64,000 bases of DNA from Sorangium cellulosum (GTDB taxonomy: Bacteria; Myxococcota_A; Polyangia; Polyangiales; Polyangiaceae). Positions 10,686-19,362 of this stretch are shown here, one piece after another. Within the stretch, counting starts at the first letter, position 1. The number at the start of each line of letters is the position of its first letter. The notes below the pieces were generated by a model. The model was not told where the DNA came from, did not search any database, and saw nothing but the letters and a program-made list of their open reading frames with translations. A program made the position numbers and the translations under genes. Where the stretch lies: contig NZ_CP012673.1 in the NCBI RefSeq assembly GCF_002950945.1, positions 13,321,501-13,385,500 of the forward strand. Reading direction: 5' to 3'.

Positions 10686-11882
10686 ATGAACCCGAACGCC
10701 TTCCCGGACTCACGCGCCGCCGCCGTGCGCGGGCTCTGGTCGCTCGACCCGGCCGTCACCTTCCTGAACCACGGCTCGTACGGGGCCTGCCCGCGCCCGG
10801 TGCTCGAGGCGCAGCAGCGCTTCCGCGATCAGCTCGAGCGCGAGCCGGTCCGCTTCTTCCTCCGCGAGCTCGAGCCGCTGCTCGACGCGGCGCGCGCTGA
10901 GCTCGCCTCCTTCGTCGGCGCCGACCCGGAGGACCTCGTGTTCGTCCAGAACGCGACGACCGGGGTGAGCACGGTGCTGCGGTCGCTCTCGGTCGGGCCG
11001 GACGACGAGCTCTGCGTCACCGACCACGAGTACAACGCCTGCCGCAACGCGATCGACGCGGCGGCGGCGCGCGCCGGGGCGCGGGTCGTGGTCGCGCCGG
11101 TGCCGTTCCCGCTCGAGGCGCCGGAGCAGGTGATCGAGGCGGTGCTCGCCCGGGTGGGGCCGCGGACGCGGCTCGTCCTTGTCGACCACGTCACCAGCCC
11201 GACGGGGCTCGTGCTCCCGATCGGCCCGCTCGTCTCGGAGCTCGCGCGGCGCGGCGTGGACGTGATCGTCGACGGGGCGCACGCGCCCGGCATGGTGCCG
11301 CTCGACCTCCGCGCGCTCGGCGCGGCCTACTACACCGGCAATTGCCACAAGTGGCTCTGCGCGCCGAAGGGCGTGGGGTTCCTCCACGTGCGGCGGGACC
11401 GGCAGGGCGCGGTCCGGCCGCTCGTCATCAGCCACGGCGCCAACTCGCCGCGGACCGACAGGTCGCGCTTCCTGCTCGAGTTCGACTGGACGGGCACCTC
11501 CGACCCCAGCGCGGCCCTCTGCGTCCCGGAGGCGATCCGCGCCCTGGGCGCGCTCCTACCCGGCGGCTGGCCCGCGCTCCTCGCGCACAACCGCGCGACG
11601 GCGCTCGCCGCGCGCGACCTCCTGTGCGAGGCGCTCGGCTGCTCGCCGCCGTGCCCCGAGGAGATGATCGGCGCGCTCGCGGCGCTGCCGCTCCCGGACG
11701 CGGCGTGCTCGCCCCTGCGCCTCGACCCGCTCCAGGACGCGCTCTTCGCGCAGTGGGGGATCGAGGTGCCGGTGACGGCCTGGCCAGCGCCGCCCCGGCG
11801 GCTGATCCGGATCTCGGCCCAGGTCTACAACGACCGGCCGCAGTACGAGCGGCTCGCGGCTGCGCTGCGCGCGCTCGTCTGA
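10686..11882 (+). CDS. Aminotransferase class V (isopenicillin-N epimerase-like)
   Basis: PLP-dependent fold-type I enzyme of 398 residues. The family start FLNHGSYGACPRPVLEAQ is intact. The substrate/PLP region HVTSPTGLVLPI and IVDGAHAPGMV is clear, and the Schiff-base lysine is Lys222 in GNCHKWLCAPKG. Relatives include isopenicillin-N epimerases, ergothioneine lyase EgtE and cysteine-desulfurase-like enzymes; the exact substrate cannot be read from sequence. The ATG at 10686 gives the family N-terminus; the frame continues upstream to a GTG at 10626 without a ribosome binding site. No biosynthetic cluster surrounds it. Confidence 0.88.
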   Translation: MNPNAFPDSRAAAVRGLWSLDPAVTFLNHGSYGACPRPVLEAQQRFRDQLEREPVRFFLRELEPLLDAARAELASFVGADPEDLVFVQNATTGVSTVLRSLSVGPDDELCVTDHEYNACRNAIDAAAARAGARVVVAPVPFPLEAPEQVIEAVLARVGPRTRLVLVDHVTSPTGLVLPIGPLVSELARRGVDVIVDGAHAPGMVPLDLRALGAAYYTGNCHKWLCAPKGVGFLHVRRDRQGAVRPLVISHGANSPRTDRSRFLLEFDWTGTSDPSAALCVPEAIRALGALLPGGWPALLAHNRATALAARDLLCEALGCSPPCPEEMIGALAALPLPDAACSPLRLDPLQDALFAQWGIEVPVTAWPAPPRRLIRISAQVYNDRPQYERLAAALRALV

Positions 11883-11953
11883 TCTCCGGTGATCTCCGGC
11901 GCGGGCACCCGCGCCGGCCGAAGCCGGCGACCGGCGGCGCTGGCGCGGCCTCG

Positions 11954-12301
11954 CTAGGCGCGGCGGGCGCGCGCGGCCTCGCCGATCGCGTGCGTGATGT
12001 GCCCTTCCAGCTCGCCCGGCGGCAGCTGCTCGGACTCCACCACGACCAGGCGCGCCCCGGCGTCCTCGGCGAGCAGCTCGAACGTCTGCGGCGCACGATC
12101 GTGCAGATGGCTCGGCAAGATGATCGCGAGCGGGCGGAGGCGGACGGCCGTCCCCCACGCAGACGCCGCGTCGCAGGAGCGGACAAGGAAACGTGCCCGC
12201 GCTGCAACCCTGCGGCAACGAGCCAGAAAACCTGGGCTGCAGTCGAGCGCCAGCACGACGGGGATCCGAATCAACTGACTGCTACTAGGGGGCTCCGACA
12301 T
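11954..12301 (-). CDS. Hypothetical small protein, degenerate-receiver-like
   Basis: A 115-residue soluble protein. The pattern PVVLALDCSPGFLARCRR, then LAIILPSHLH, then ARLVVVESEQLPPGEL alternates strands and helices as in CheY-like receivers, but the usual acidic pocket is reduced and the phospho-acceptor position is not obvious. A non-phosphorylatable pseudo-receiver is one reading; an unrelated Rossmann-like fold is the other. Codon usage matches its neighbours, which favours a real gene, but the ribosome binding site is weak. It is convergent with the aminotransferase gene. Confidence 0.5.
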   Translation of the reverse strand: MSEPPSSSQLIRIPVVLALDCSPGFLARCRRVAARARFLVRSCDAASAWGTAVRLRPLAIILPSHLHDRAPQTFELLAEDAGARLVVVESEQLPPGELEGHITHAIGEAARARRA

Positions 12302-13615
12302 AGGAAGATGCTACTCCGGCGAAGCGCGATTGCGCGTCCTCTAATCCCGCATAACCGATACAGAGCTTTCCCGAAATGGAAAACAACATGATCGCCAGGC
12401 CGTGTAAGCAGACACGCGCCTTTTTGGTGTATTGGGCAACGTTCTGTGAGAGCAGTATATTTGAAATGAACGCTGCGAGAAGGGACGAGCCAGCGCACTA
12501 CAGCGCACGGCAGCGGCCGGCGCGTCCGACGCGGACGCGGCTCGCCCAGGTGAAGCAGGTGTTGGAGAGGCGCTCGGCGATCGCGTCAGAATGAAATGGT
12601 GTGCCGTGGACGGAGTCGAAACCGGGCCGACCCCGGCGGATTCCTGAAGGATCTCGCCGGCCTGGCGAGGCCGCCCCGCGATCGGGCGCGCGAGGCCCGG
12701 AGAGGGCCGCGAGCCTACGCGCCGAGGTGCGCGGGACGTAGGGGGTGAGGTCATCGGCCGCGCGAGCGACACACACGCTGAACCGGTTATGTGTACAGGT
12801 GTTGTCGGCGCCATCGCAGGGAAGCGACGGCGGCTCCGGTCCGCCGAGGAGGGGCTGCTGCCAGAGAGTCGGCGAGCACACGTGAAAGGAGATCGTGTGT
12901 CGCGCGCGCGCCAGGGGCGCGTCGATCCCGCACGGAAATGGTCGCGCAACCGTCCGGATACATCGCGTGTCCCCGCCGGCCTGGACATCAAAATGTCCAG
13001 TTGCGTGTCGCGCCTCCCGGCCGACGGCCAACCCTGCACCACCACGTCGAGCGCGCTGAGCCCGCGGGTTTCACCGGCGACGGTGGTCGGGTCATGTGCC
13101 TCACAGCGGCTCGCGAGCGCGCCCGGCGCGGCGTCCGCCGGCGTGGTCCCGCACGTCCCGGCGGAACGAGCGGCGAGGAGCCCGGGCGACTCGGACCGCT
13201 CCAGCGGGCCTGGCTCCCTCGCCAAAGCCGGCGGCAGCTGCGGAGGAGCGGCGGGCAGGGGGCGAGAGGGGCGATGGTGTCGAGCTGGTGGCTGCAATTA
13301 AGAACTGCACCTTATCATTTCAGCACCTCGCTTGAACAGGGCAGGGAGAGTGGTTGCAACCCCGCCGGTGCGCCGATGTGACGACGACTCGGAGACATGG
13401 CCGTCGATGAATCTGAAGCAAAGGCGGATTTTTCCAGCGCTACCGGTGAGAGGCGGAGTCCAGCCGCGCTGAGGTGCCGCCTGGACGAGCGGTCGCCCTC
13501 GGGGGCCGTCTGGACGCGCCGCCCTCGGCGGTCGCGTCGCTCCGGCCGCGGGCGGCTGGTCGGACGGGCTGCTCGCGGGGCGGACGCTGGGGCTCGCGTG
13601 GTATATGCCGCCCCC
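12302..13615. other. 1.3-kb tract without a recognisable gene
   Basis: Open frames here have biased, low-complexity translations and no family resemblance. The first ~200 bp (12290-12480) are AT-richer than the surroundings. A perfect 8-bp dyad CTGGACATcaaaATGTCCAG lies at 12981-13000, and a second AT-rich patch at 13297-13330 may hold a promoter. The stretch looks like eroded DNA rather than a missed conserved gene. Confidence 0.5.
12981..13000. repeat. 20-bp dyad CTGGACATcaaaATGTCCAG
   Basis: Perfect 8-bp inverted repeats separated by 4 bp, in a gene-poor tract 616 bp upstream of the ThDP enzyme. It could be an operator or an insertion-sequence end; nothing else supports either. Confidence 0.6.
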
Positions 13616-15238
13616 ATGGCGCAGGTGCACGGCGGCAGGCTCGTCTCGAAGGCCCTGGCGAGGCACGGGGTGACCCACCTGTTCACCCTCTGCGGCGGGC
13701 ACATCCAGGCGATCTACGACGGATGCCTGGACGACGGGATCCGGGTCGTCGACGTGCGGCACGAGCAGACCGCCGGCCACGCGGCCGACGGGATGGCGCG
13801 GGTGACCGGGCGCCCCGGGGTGTGCGCGGTCACCGCGGGGCCGGGCGTCACCGACGTGGTGACCGCGGTGGCCAACGCGCAGCGCGCGGGGATCCCGATG
13901 GTGGTCCTCGGCGGGGCCGGGCCGCGCGCCCTCGCCGACATGGGCTCGCTCCAGGACATGAACCACGTCGAGCTGATGCGGCCCATCACCAAGTGGAGCG
14001 CCGCCGTCCCGTCGACCGACCGCATCCAGGAGTACGTGGACTCGGCGTTCCGCGTCGCCCAGGCGAACGTGCCGGGGCCGGTCTTCCTCGAGCTCCCGCT
14101 CGACCTCCTCATGAACTTCGCGGGCGACGAGGCGCCGGCGACCGCGCCCATGGCCCCGCCCCGCCCCGGCGGGGATCCGGCGGCCGTGGCGCGGGCCGCG
14201 GCGATGCTGCGCGAGGCGGAGCGGCCGATGTTCCTCGTGGGCAGCCAGCTCCGCTGGTCGCCGCGGCCGGACGCGCTGCGCCGCTTCGCCGACGCGGTGA
14301 AGGCGCCCTTCTACCTGAACGGCATGGCCCGCGGCGCCCTCCCCCACACGCACCCGGGGCTCATGAGCCGCTCGCGCCGCTTCGCGCTCGCGCAGGCCGA
14401 CCTCTGCGTCGTGCTCGGGACGCCCTTCGACTTCCGGCTCGAGTACGGCCGCGCGATCAGCCCGGCCGCGAAGGTCGTCCAGATCGATCTCGACGGCGGC
14501 GAGCTCGGCAAAAACCGCCGCGTCGACCTCGGGATCCACGGGGACAGCGGCGTCGTGCTGGAGCAGCTGCTCGCGGAGGTGCCCGAGAAGAGCGCGGAGG
14601 CGTGGCTGCTCGCCGTGCGCCAGGCGGAGGAGAAGTCGCGGGCGAAGATGCAGGCGGAGATCGACAGCGAGGGCGATCCGCCGAACCCGCTGCGCGTCTG
14701 CGCCGAGATCGGCAAGCGGCTCGGCAAGGACGACATCGTGATCGGCGACGGGGGCGACTTCGTGGCGACGGCGGCGAACGTGCTGAAGCTCTCGTGGCCC
14801 CAGCTCTGGATGGACCCCGGGCCGCTCGGGACCCTCGGGGTCGGGCCGGGCTACGCCATGGCCGCGAAGCTCGCCCGGCCCGAGGCGAACGTGGTCCTCG
14901 TCTACGGCGACGGCTCGTTCGGGTTCCACGCGCTCGAGTTCGAGGCGATGGTGCGCCAGGGGATCGCGGTCGTGAGCGTCATCGGCAACGACGCGGCGTG
15001 GACGCAGATCCGGCGCGGGCAGGTGGAGCTCTACGGCGAGGGGCGCGCGCCGGCGACGTCGCTCGCCCTGACGCGGTACGACCGCGTGGTGGAGGCGCTC
15101 GGCGGCTTCGGCGCCTACGTGGAGCGCACGGAGGAGCTCGGGCCCGCGCTGGACGAGGCGTTCCGGTGCGGCAAGCCGGCGTGTGTCAACGTGAAGATCG
15201 CGAAGAGCGACTTCCGCAAGGGCGCGATCAGCGTCTGA
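13616..15238 (+). CDS. ThDP-dependent enzyme, acetolactate synthase-like
   Basis: A 540-residue thiamine-diphosphate enzyme of the acetolactate synthase/2-hydroxyacyl-CoA lyase group. Its domains are the N-terminal PYR domain with the activating glutamate Glu50 in VRHEQTAGHAADG, the central DHS-like FAD/nucleotide domain, and the C-terminal PP domain with the GDGSFGFHALEFE...IGNDAAW ThDP/Mg motif. Typical chemistry is C-C bond formation or cleavage on 2-oxo or 2-hydroxyacyl substrates. No small regulatory subunit (IlvN) is adjacent, so classic valine/isoleucine synthesis is not supported. The ATG at 13616 gives the standard N-terminus; the frame is open upstream. A small M17-N-like gene follows after 5 nt. 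Confidence 0.85.
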   Translation: MAQVHGGRLVSKALARHGVTHLFTLCGGHIQAIYDGCLDDGIRVVDVRHEQTAGHAADGMARVTGRPGVCAVTAGPGVTDVVTAVANAQRAGIPMVVLGGAGPRALADMGSLQDMNHVELMRPITKWSAAVPSTDRIQEYVDSAFRVAQANVPGPVFLELPLDLLMNFAGDEAPATAPMAPPRPGGDPAAVARAAAMLREAERPMFLVGSQLRWSPRPDALRRFADAVKAPFYLNGMARGALPHTHPGLMSRSRRFALAQADLCVVLGTPFDFRLEYGRAISPAAKVVQIDLDGGELGKNRRVDLGIHGDSGVVLEQLLAEVPEKSAEAWLLAVRQAEEKSRAKMQAEIDSEGDPPNPLRVCAEIGKRLGKDDIVIGDGGDFVATAANVLKLSWPQLWMDPGPLGTLGVGPGYAMAAKLARPEANVVLVYGDGSFGFHALEFEAMVRQGIAVVSVIGNDAAWTQIRRGQVELYGEGRAPATSLALTRYDRVVEALGGFGAYVERTEELGPALDEAFRCGKPACVNVKIAKSDFRKGAISV

Positions 15239-15243
15239 CCGCC

Positions 15244-15765
15244 GTGGAGCTCCGGTTCGTCCCCCCCGACCTGCAGAGCCTCGACGGGCTCGACTCCGAG
15301 GTGCTCGCGTGCGCCCCGTTCAGCGACGCGCTGCCCGCCCACGGCGTGGCCGGGCTCTGCGACTGGCGGCTCGGCGGCCGGATCTCGGACCTCCAGCGGC
15401 AAGGCTTGATCACCGGAGAGCTCGGCGAGATCGTGATGATCCCGTGCAAGCCGCGCATGGCGTTCGACAAGCTCGTCCTGTTCGGCGCCGGCCCGCGCGC
15501 GGCGTTCGACGAGGCGGTCTTCCGCGACGTGGTGCGCCGGATGCTCGCGACGATGGGGGGGCTCTGCACGCGCGTCGCCGTGGTGGAGCTGCCGGGGCGG
15601 CACGACGGGCTCATCCCGGCCGAGCAGGCGGCGGACGCGCTCCTCGACTGCGCGGGCAGAGACCGCGGGGACAACGTGTGGACCCTCGTGGAGCGCGCCG
15701 AGGGCCGGCAGCAGATCACCCAGCACATGATCGAGCAGCGCCGGCGCGTGCGGCGCGCTCTGTAA
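15244..15765 (+). CDS. Leucyl-aminopeptidase N-terminal-domain-like protein
   Basis: A 173-residue protein read from a GTG at 15244, 5 nt after the ThDP enzyme stop. It matches the pattern of the M17 peptidase N-terminal (macro-like) domain standing alone: VELRFVPPDLQSLDG, then GLCDWRLGGRISDL, then MAFDKLVLFGAGP. The metal-binding catalytic domain of M17 peptidases is absent, so it should not be a peptidase; a ligand-binding role is possible. Stand-alone versions occur in myxobacteria. The tight spacing implies co-translation with the upstream gene. Confidence 0.65.
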   Translation: MELRFVPPDLQSLDGLDSEVLACAPFSDALPAHGVAGLCDWRLGGRISDLQRQGLITGELGEIVMIPCKPRMAFDKLVLFGAGPRAAFDEAVFRDVVRRMLATMGGLCTRVAVVELPGRHDGLIPAEQAADALLDCAGRDRGDNVWTLVERAEGRQQITQHMIEQRRRVRRAL

Positions 15766-15771
15766 CGCATG

Positions 15772-15810
15772 GAGCAGAGGCGGAGGAGGACCGCTTCGTT
15801 CCGCCTGCTC
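15772..15810. terminator. Bidirectional terminator-like hairpin between convergent genes
   Basis: GAGCAgagGCGGA (15772-15784) can pair with TCCGCCTGCTC (15800-15810) with a small bulge. The hairpin fills the 55-bp gap between the plus-strand M17-N-like gene and the minus-strand hybrid kinase, as expected of a shared terminator. Confidence 0.45.
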
Positions 15811-15820
15811 GTCGGCGCCG

Positions 15821-17887
15821 TCAGGAAGGCTGCTTCGGGAGCTCGAGGGTGAACGTCGCCCCCTCGCCGGGGCGGCTCTTGACCTGGATCGTCGCGCCGA
15901 GCGCGTCGGCGATCTGCCGCACGATCCACAGCCCCATGCCGAAGCCGCTGTAGTTCTCGCTGGAGACGGCGCGCTCGAAGCGCTCGAAGATGCGGGCCTG
16001 CTGGTCCGGCGCGATGCCGATGCCGCGGTCGCGCACCGTCAGGCGGGCGCGGCCGCCGAGATCCTCCACCTCGACGTCGATGGGCTTGCCGGCGCCGTAC
16101 TTGACGGCGTTCGAGAGGAGGTTCGTGACGATCTGGTCGAGCCGGAGGCGATCCCACCGGCCGGTGAGCGCGGGGGGCGCGGACAGGAAGACGGGGCAGG
16201 CCGCGGCGGCGAGCTCCTCGCGGAAGCGCTCCAGCCCCTCGTTCACCGTGGCCGTGAGATCGACGTCCTCGAGCTCGAGCTGCAGGCGGCCCGCGGAGAT
16301 GCGCGAGATGTCGAGCAGGTTCGTGATGAGCCGCGCGAGCCGCTCGACCTGGCGCTTGATCATCTCCAGCCGCGGCGTCGCGCGCTCGGCGGTGAGGCCG
16401 CCGCGCTTGCCGGCGCGCAGCAGGCCGTCGATCTGGAGCTGCATCGGCGTGAGCGGCGTGCGGAGCTCGTGGGAGGCGATCGTGAGAAAGTCGTCGCGCG
16501 CGCGCACCGCGAGCTGCGCCTCGCGGTAGAGCCGGGCGTTGTCGACGGCCAGCGCCGCGCGCCGCGCGAGATCCTGCGCGAGGTCGAGATCGACGGCGTC
16601 GTAGCGGCGGTGCGTCGACGCGAACGAGAGCGTGCCCAGCGTGCGGCCGCGCGCGGTGAGCGGGACCGTGAGGTGCGAGGCGAGCGCGAGCGAGCGCAGC
16701 GCCTCGTAGTGCGCCTCGTCGAAGGCGATCGCCCGGACGAACGAGTCGGTCACCCTGGGGATGAGCTCGGGCTCGGCCGTGCGCAGGACCTTGCCGATGC
16801 CGCGCCCGGCGGAGTCGGCCGTGATCTTGCCGAGGAGCTCGGCCGCGGCCGCCATCCCGGGATCGGCGTGGGCGGTCACCTGGCGCTCGAGCGCGCCGGA
16901 CTCGTCCTTGAGGAGGAGCACGCAGATGGAGGCGAAGTCCGGGAGCGCGACGCGGACCACGCGCCGCAGCGTCTCCTCGAAGTCGAGCGACTCGCCGAGG
17001 ATCTGCCCGGCCGAGACGAGGATGCGCTGCGCCTCGTGGACGCGGCGGCGCTCCGTGACGTCGCGGGTGACCTTCGCGAAGCCGCGGAGGCGGCCGGCCT
17101 CGTCGAAGAGGACGCTGATCACCTCGTTCGCCCAGTAGCGCAGGCCGTCCTTGCGGACGCGGTAGCCCTCCTGGACCGATCGGCCGGTCTCCACGGTGGC
17201 CTCGAGCTCCGCGGCGGGCCTGCCGAGCTCGACGTCCTCGGGCGTGAAGAGGACCGAACAGTGGCGGCCGATGATCTCGTCGGCGCGGTAGCCGTTGATG
17301 CGCTCGGCGCCCGGGTTCCAGCTGGCGATGCGGCCCGCGGGGTCGAGCATGAAGATGGCGTAGTCCTGGACGCCCTCGACGATGAGGCGGAACCGCTCCT
17401 CGCTCTGCTTGAGGCGCCGGTCGGCGCGCGCCTCGGCCGCCTCCATCTCCCGGCGGAGGAGGAGCTCGCGCATCCGGCGGTTCTCGTCCTCGTAGTGCTT
17501 CCGGCGCAGCTGGGCGCGCAGGCGCGCCTTGAGCACGGTGAGCTCGCCCGACTTCGTGACGAAATCGTCGGCGCCGGCCGAGAGGGCGTCGAGGATCGCC
17601 TTGTGATCGTCGCGGCCGGTGAGCATGAGCAGCGGGATCGGGCGCCACGCGGCGTTCGCCTTGATCCGGAGGCACGTGGCCGGGCCGGAGAGGCCCGGCA
17701 TGACCATGTCGAGCAGGATGCCGTCGACGCGCGCCGCCGTGAGCCGCGCGAGCGCCTCCTCGCCCGAGTGGGCGAGCACCGGGAGGTAGCCCTCCTCGCG
17801 CAGCGCCGCGGCCACCTGGTGCAGGTACGTGGGGCTGTCGTCGACGACGAGGATGCGGTGCGCCGGCACATCCGAGGGTCGGCTCAT
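15821..17887 (-). CDS. Receiver-PAS-GAF histidine kinase
   Basis: Soluble 688-residue signalling protein. The order is an N-terminal receiver (about 10-125; ILVVDDSP, phospho-Asp in GILLDMVMPG), a short coiled coil, a PAS domain with PAC motif (about 165-280; IASWNPGAERINGY), a GAF domain (about 290-435), HisKA with the acceptor His in ASHELRTPLTP, and HATPase (LLSNAVKYGAG, DRGIGIAPDQQ, GFGMGLWIVRQI). A receiver before the kinase suggests it takes phosphate from another kinase and relays or integrates it. The ATG at 17887 has a GGGAGG ribosome binding site; an in-frame start at 18010 adds a non-conserved leader. No cognate output regulator is adjacent. Confidence 0.92.
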   Translation of the reverse strand: MSRPSDVPAHRILVVDDSPTYLHQVAAALREEGYLPVLAHSGEEALARLTAARVDGILLDMVMPGLSGPATCLRIKANAAWRPIPLLMLTGRDDHKAILDALSAGADDFVTKSGELTVLKARLRAQLRRKHYEDENRRMRELLLRREMEAAEARADRRLKQSEERFRLIVEGVQDYAIFMLDPAGRIASWNPGAERINGYRADEIIGRHCSVLFTPEDVELGRPAAELEATVETGRSVQEGYRVRKDGLRYWANEVISVLFDEAGRLRGFAKVTRDVTERRRVHEAQRILVSAGQILGESLDFEETLRRVVRVALPDFASICVLLLKDESGALERQVTAHADPGMAAAAELLGKITADSAGRGIGKVLRTAEPELIPRVTDSFVRAIAFDEAHYEALRSLALASHLTVPLTARGRTLGTLSFASTHRRYDAVDLDLAQDLARRAALAVDNARLYREAQLAVRARDDFLTIASHELRTPLTPMQLQIDGLLRAGKRGGLTAERATPRLEMIKRQVERLARLITNLLDISRISAGRLQLELEDVDLTATVNEGLERFREELAAAACPVFLSAPPALTGRWDRLRLDQIVTNLLSNAVKYGAGKPIDVEVEDLGGRARLTVRDRGIGIAPDQQARIFERFERAVSSENYSGFGMGLWIVRQIADALGATIQVKSRPGEGATFTLELPKQPS

Positions 17888-18467
17888 GGGAGCCTCCCGC
17901 GCAGGCTCCGGTGAGCGAGGACAGCCGTCATGGCGCGCGGCGCGACCCTGCCCGAGCCGGCGCAGCAGGGACTGAACGCCCTCCGTGGCGCCGCGACCTT
18001 CATTGGCCACCCGTGCAGGTTGGCATGCGTTCTCCCCCCCGCCGACGCGAGAAGCCTACCTGGCCCGTTGCACCTTGCGTACAGCATCCTTGTCTTACCA
18101 GACGCCCGCCGCGTGCAACGTCGCGACCCGCACCGATGTCCGGGAATCCAGGAACTCACGCGCCCGCCGCGCCCGCCACGCTCGAGTGATACGGGACCCC
18201 CGGGTGAGGGTCAGGACAAACCCAGGTCTGAATCAGGGACTTCATGATTGACAGGTGGAGTCGCTTTTCGACAGGCGTCACAGGTCGTCGATGGGGCGGG
18301 AGCTGCGTTTGACCGCCGGGCAGCGACAGGGGCTGTCTCGGCGATCCCGAGAGACACGTGACCGCGCGGCGTCGCGGAGCTCATCCGATGTCGACCTGCG
18401 GCCGAGCGCGCTGAACGTCGGTTGCGCGGCGGCGTGGAGTCGGGAGATCAGGAAGGTCGCGAATCGC
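17888..18467. other. Gene-poor spacer with an IS remnant
   Basis: A 580-bp stretch between two minus-strand genes. The left part holds leader DNA of the hybrid kinase. The right part holds a short plus-strand match to an IS630-type transposase N-terminus at 18291, annotated separately. Nothing else was recognised. Confidence 0.5.
18291..18380 (+). pseudogene. IS630-type transposase N-terminal remnant
   Basis: The translation MGRELRLTAGQRQGLSRR followed by SRETRDRAA matches the usual opening of IS630/winged-helix transposases (M-G-R-x-L-x-L-T-x-x-Q-R, then R-x-T-R-D). After about 30 residues the similarity ends and no DDE catalytic part is found. It is therefore a decayed fragment. The match is by eye from family knowledge and is short. 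Confidence 0.4.
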
Positions 18468-19301
18468 TCACCCCTCGTCGATGACCTCGATCATGGCGGC
18501 GCGCGCCGGGCCGCCGGCGGGGAGCCAGCGGCAGAGCTCGTCCACCCCGACGTCGTCGACCACGCGGCGGAGCTCCGCGCGCGCGGCGGCGCGCTCGCCG
18601 CGCGCGGCGAGCGCGTGCGCGCGGGTGATGCGGTAACGCTGGCGCACCTCCGGCGGCTCGCCCCGCTGGCCGTCGATGCGGCCGACGAGCGCGAGCGCCT
18701 CCTCGCCGGCGCCAGTGCGCACGAGCACCGCGGCGCGCGCCCCCCGGACGTGCGGGCGCACGTCTGCCGGCGCGCGCGCCTCGTCCAGGACCTCGAGCAG
18801 CCGCCTGGCGCCCTCGAGGTCGCCGGCGCAGAGCTGCCACTGCGCGAGGTGGCTCCAGGCGAGCATGCGCACGCGCGGAGGGATCCAGTCGGGCGGCACG
18901 TCGCGCAGCGAGGCGGCGGCCGCCTTGTAGTTCCCCTCCCACGCGAGCGACTGGCCGATGACGTGCGCGGCGTAGGCGTAGATCGCCCGGGGGTCGTCGC
19001 GGCGCGACGGCGGGGCCAGCGCGGCGCGCGCGGCCGGACGCGCCGCGCGCCGGCGAGGTCGCCCGGGCGGGGGCGCGTCGGCCTCCTCCGCGGCGCGCGC
19101 CGCCCGGGCGGCGCGCCGCTCCCGGCGGAGCTCGCCGCAGAGGAGCAGCAGCGCGGCCCCGGCGGCGAGCCCGCTCGCGGCGCCGAGCGCCAGCGGGCTG
19201 TCGCGCCACGCGGGGAGCGCGCCCTCCGCGAGCCCCACCGCCGCCGCCCCGGACGCCGCGAGCAGCGCCGCGGTCACGACCGGCCTCGCGGCGCTTGTCA
19301 T
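18468..19301 (-). CDS. Membrane-anchored TPR-like protein, unknown function
   Basis: A 277-residue protein. Two hydrophobic segments near the N-terminus (about 8-25 and 35-57) form a membrane anchor, followed by an Arg/Ala-rich linker. From about residue 105 to the end, paired helices such as IYAYAAHVIGQSLAWEGNYKAAAASL, RMLAWSHLAQWQLCAGDLEGARRLLE and RAHALAARGERAAARAELRR look like tetratricopeptide repeats. The function is not recognised; a scaffolding role is the usual one. It lies 61 bp downstream of the ParB-like gene on the same strand and may be the last gene of a Lon-ParB-TPR unit. Confidence 0.65.
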   Translation of the reverse strand: MTSAARPVVTAALLAASGAAAVGLAEGALPAWRDSPLALGAASGLAAGAALLLLCGELRRERRAARAARAAEEADAPPPGRPRRRAARPAARAALAPPSRRDDPRAIYAYAAHVIGQSLAWEGNYKAAAASLRDVPPDWIPPRVRMLAWSHLAQWQLCAGDLEGARRLLEVLDEARAPADVRPHVRGARAAVLVRTGAGEEALALVGRIDGQRGEPPEVRQRYRITRAHALAARGERAAARAELRRVVDDVGVDELCRWLPAGGPARAAMIEVIDEG

Positions 19302-19362
19302 GGGCGCGCCCGAGCCCGGATCGACGCGGGCGCGCGGCGGGCTCGGCGGGCCGGGCGCGGGG

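Noticed and set aside
12341..13381. Several overlapping frames in the 12.3-13.6 kb tract
   Set aside because: No family resemblance, poor ribosome binding sites and low-complexity Arg/Pro/Ala composition.
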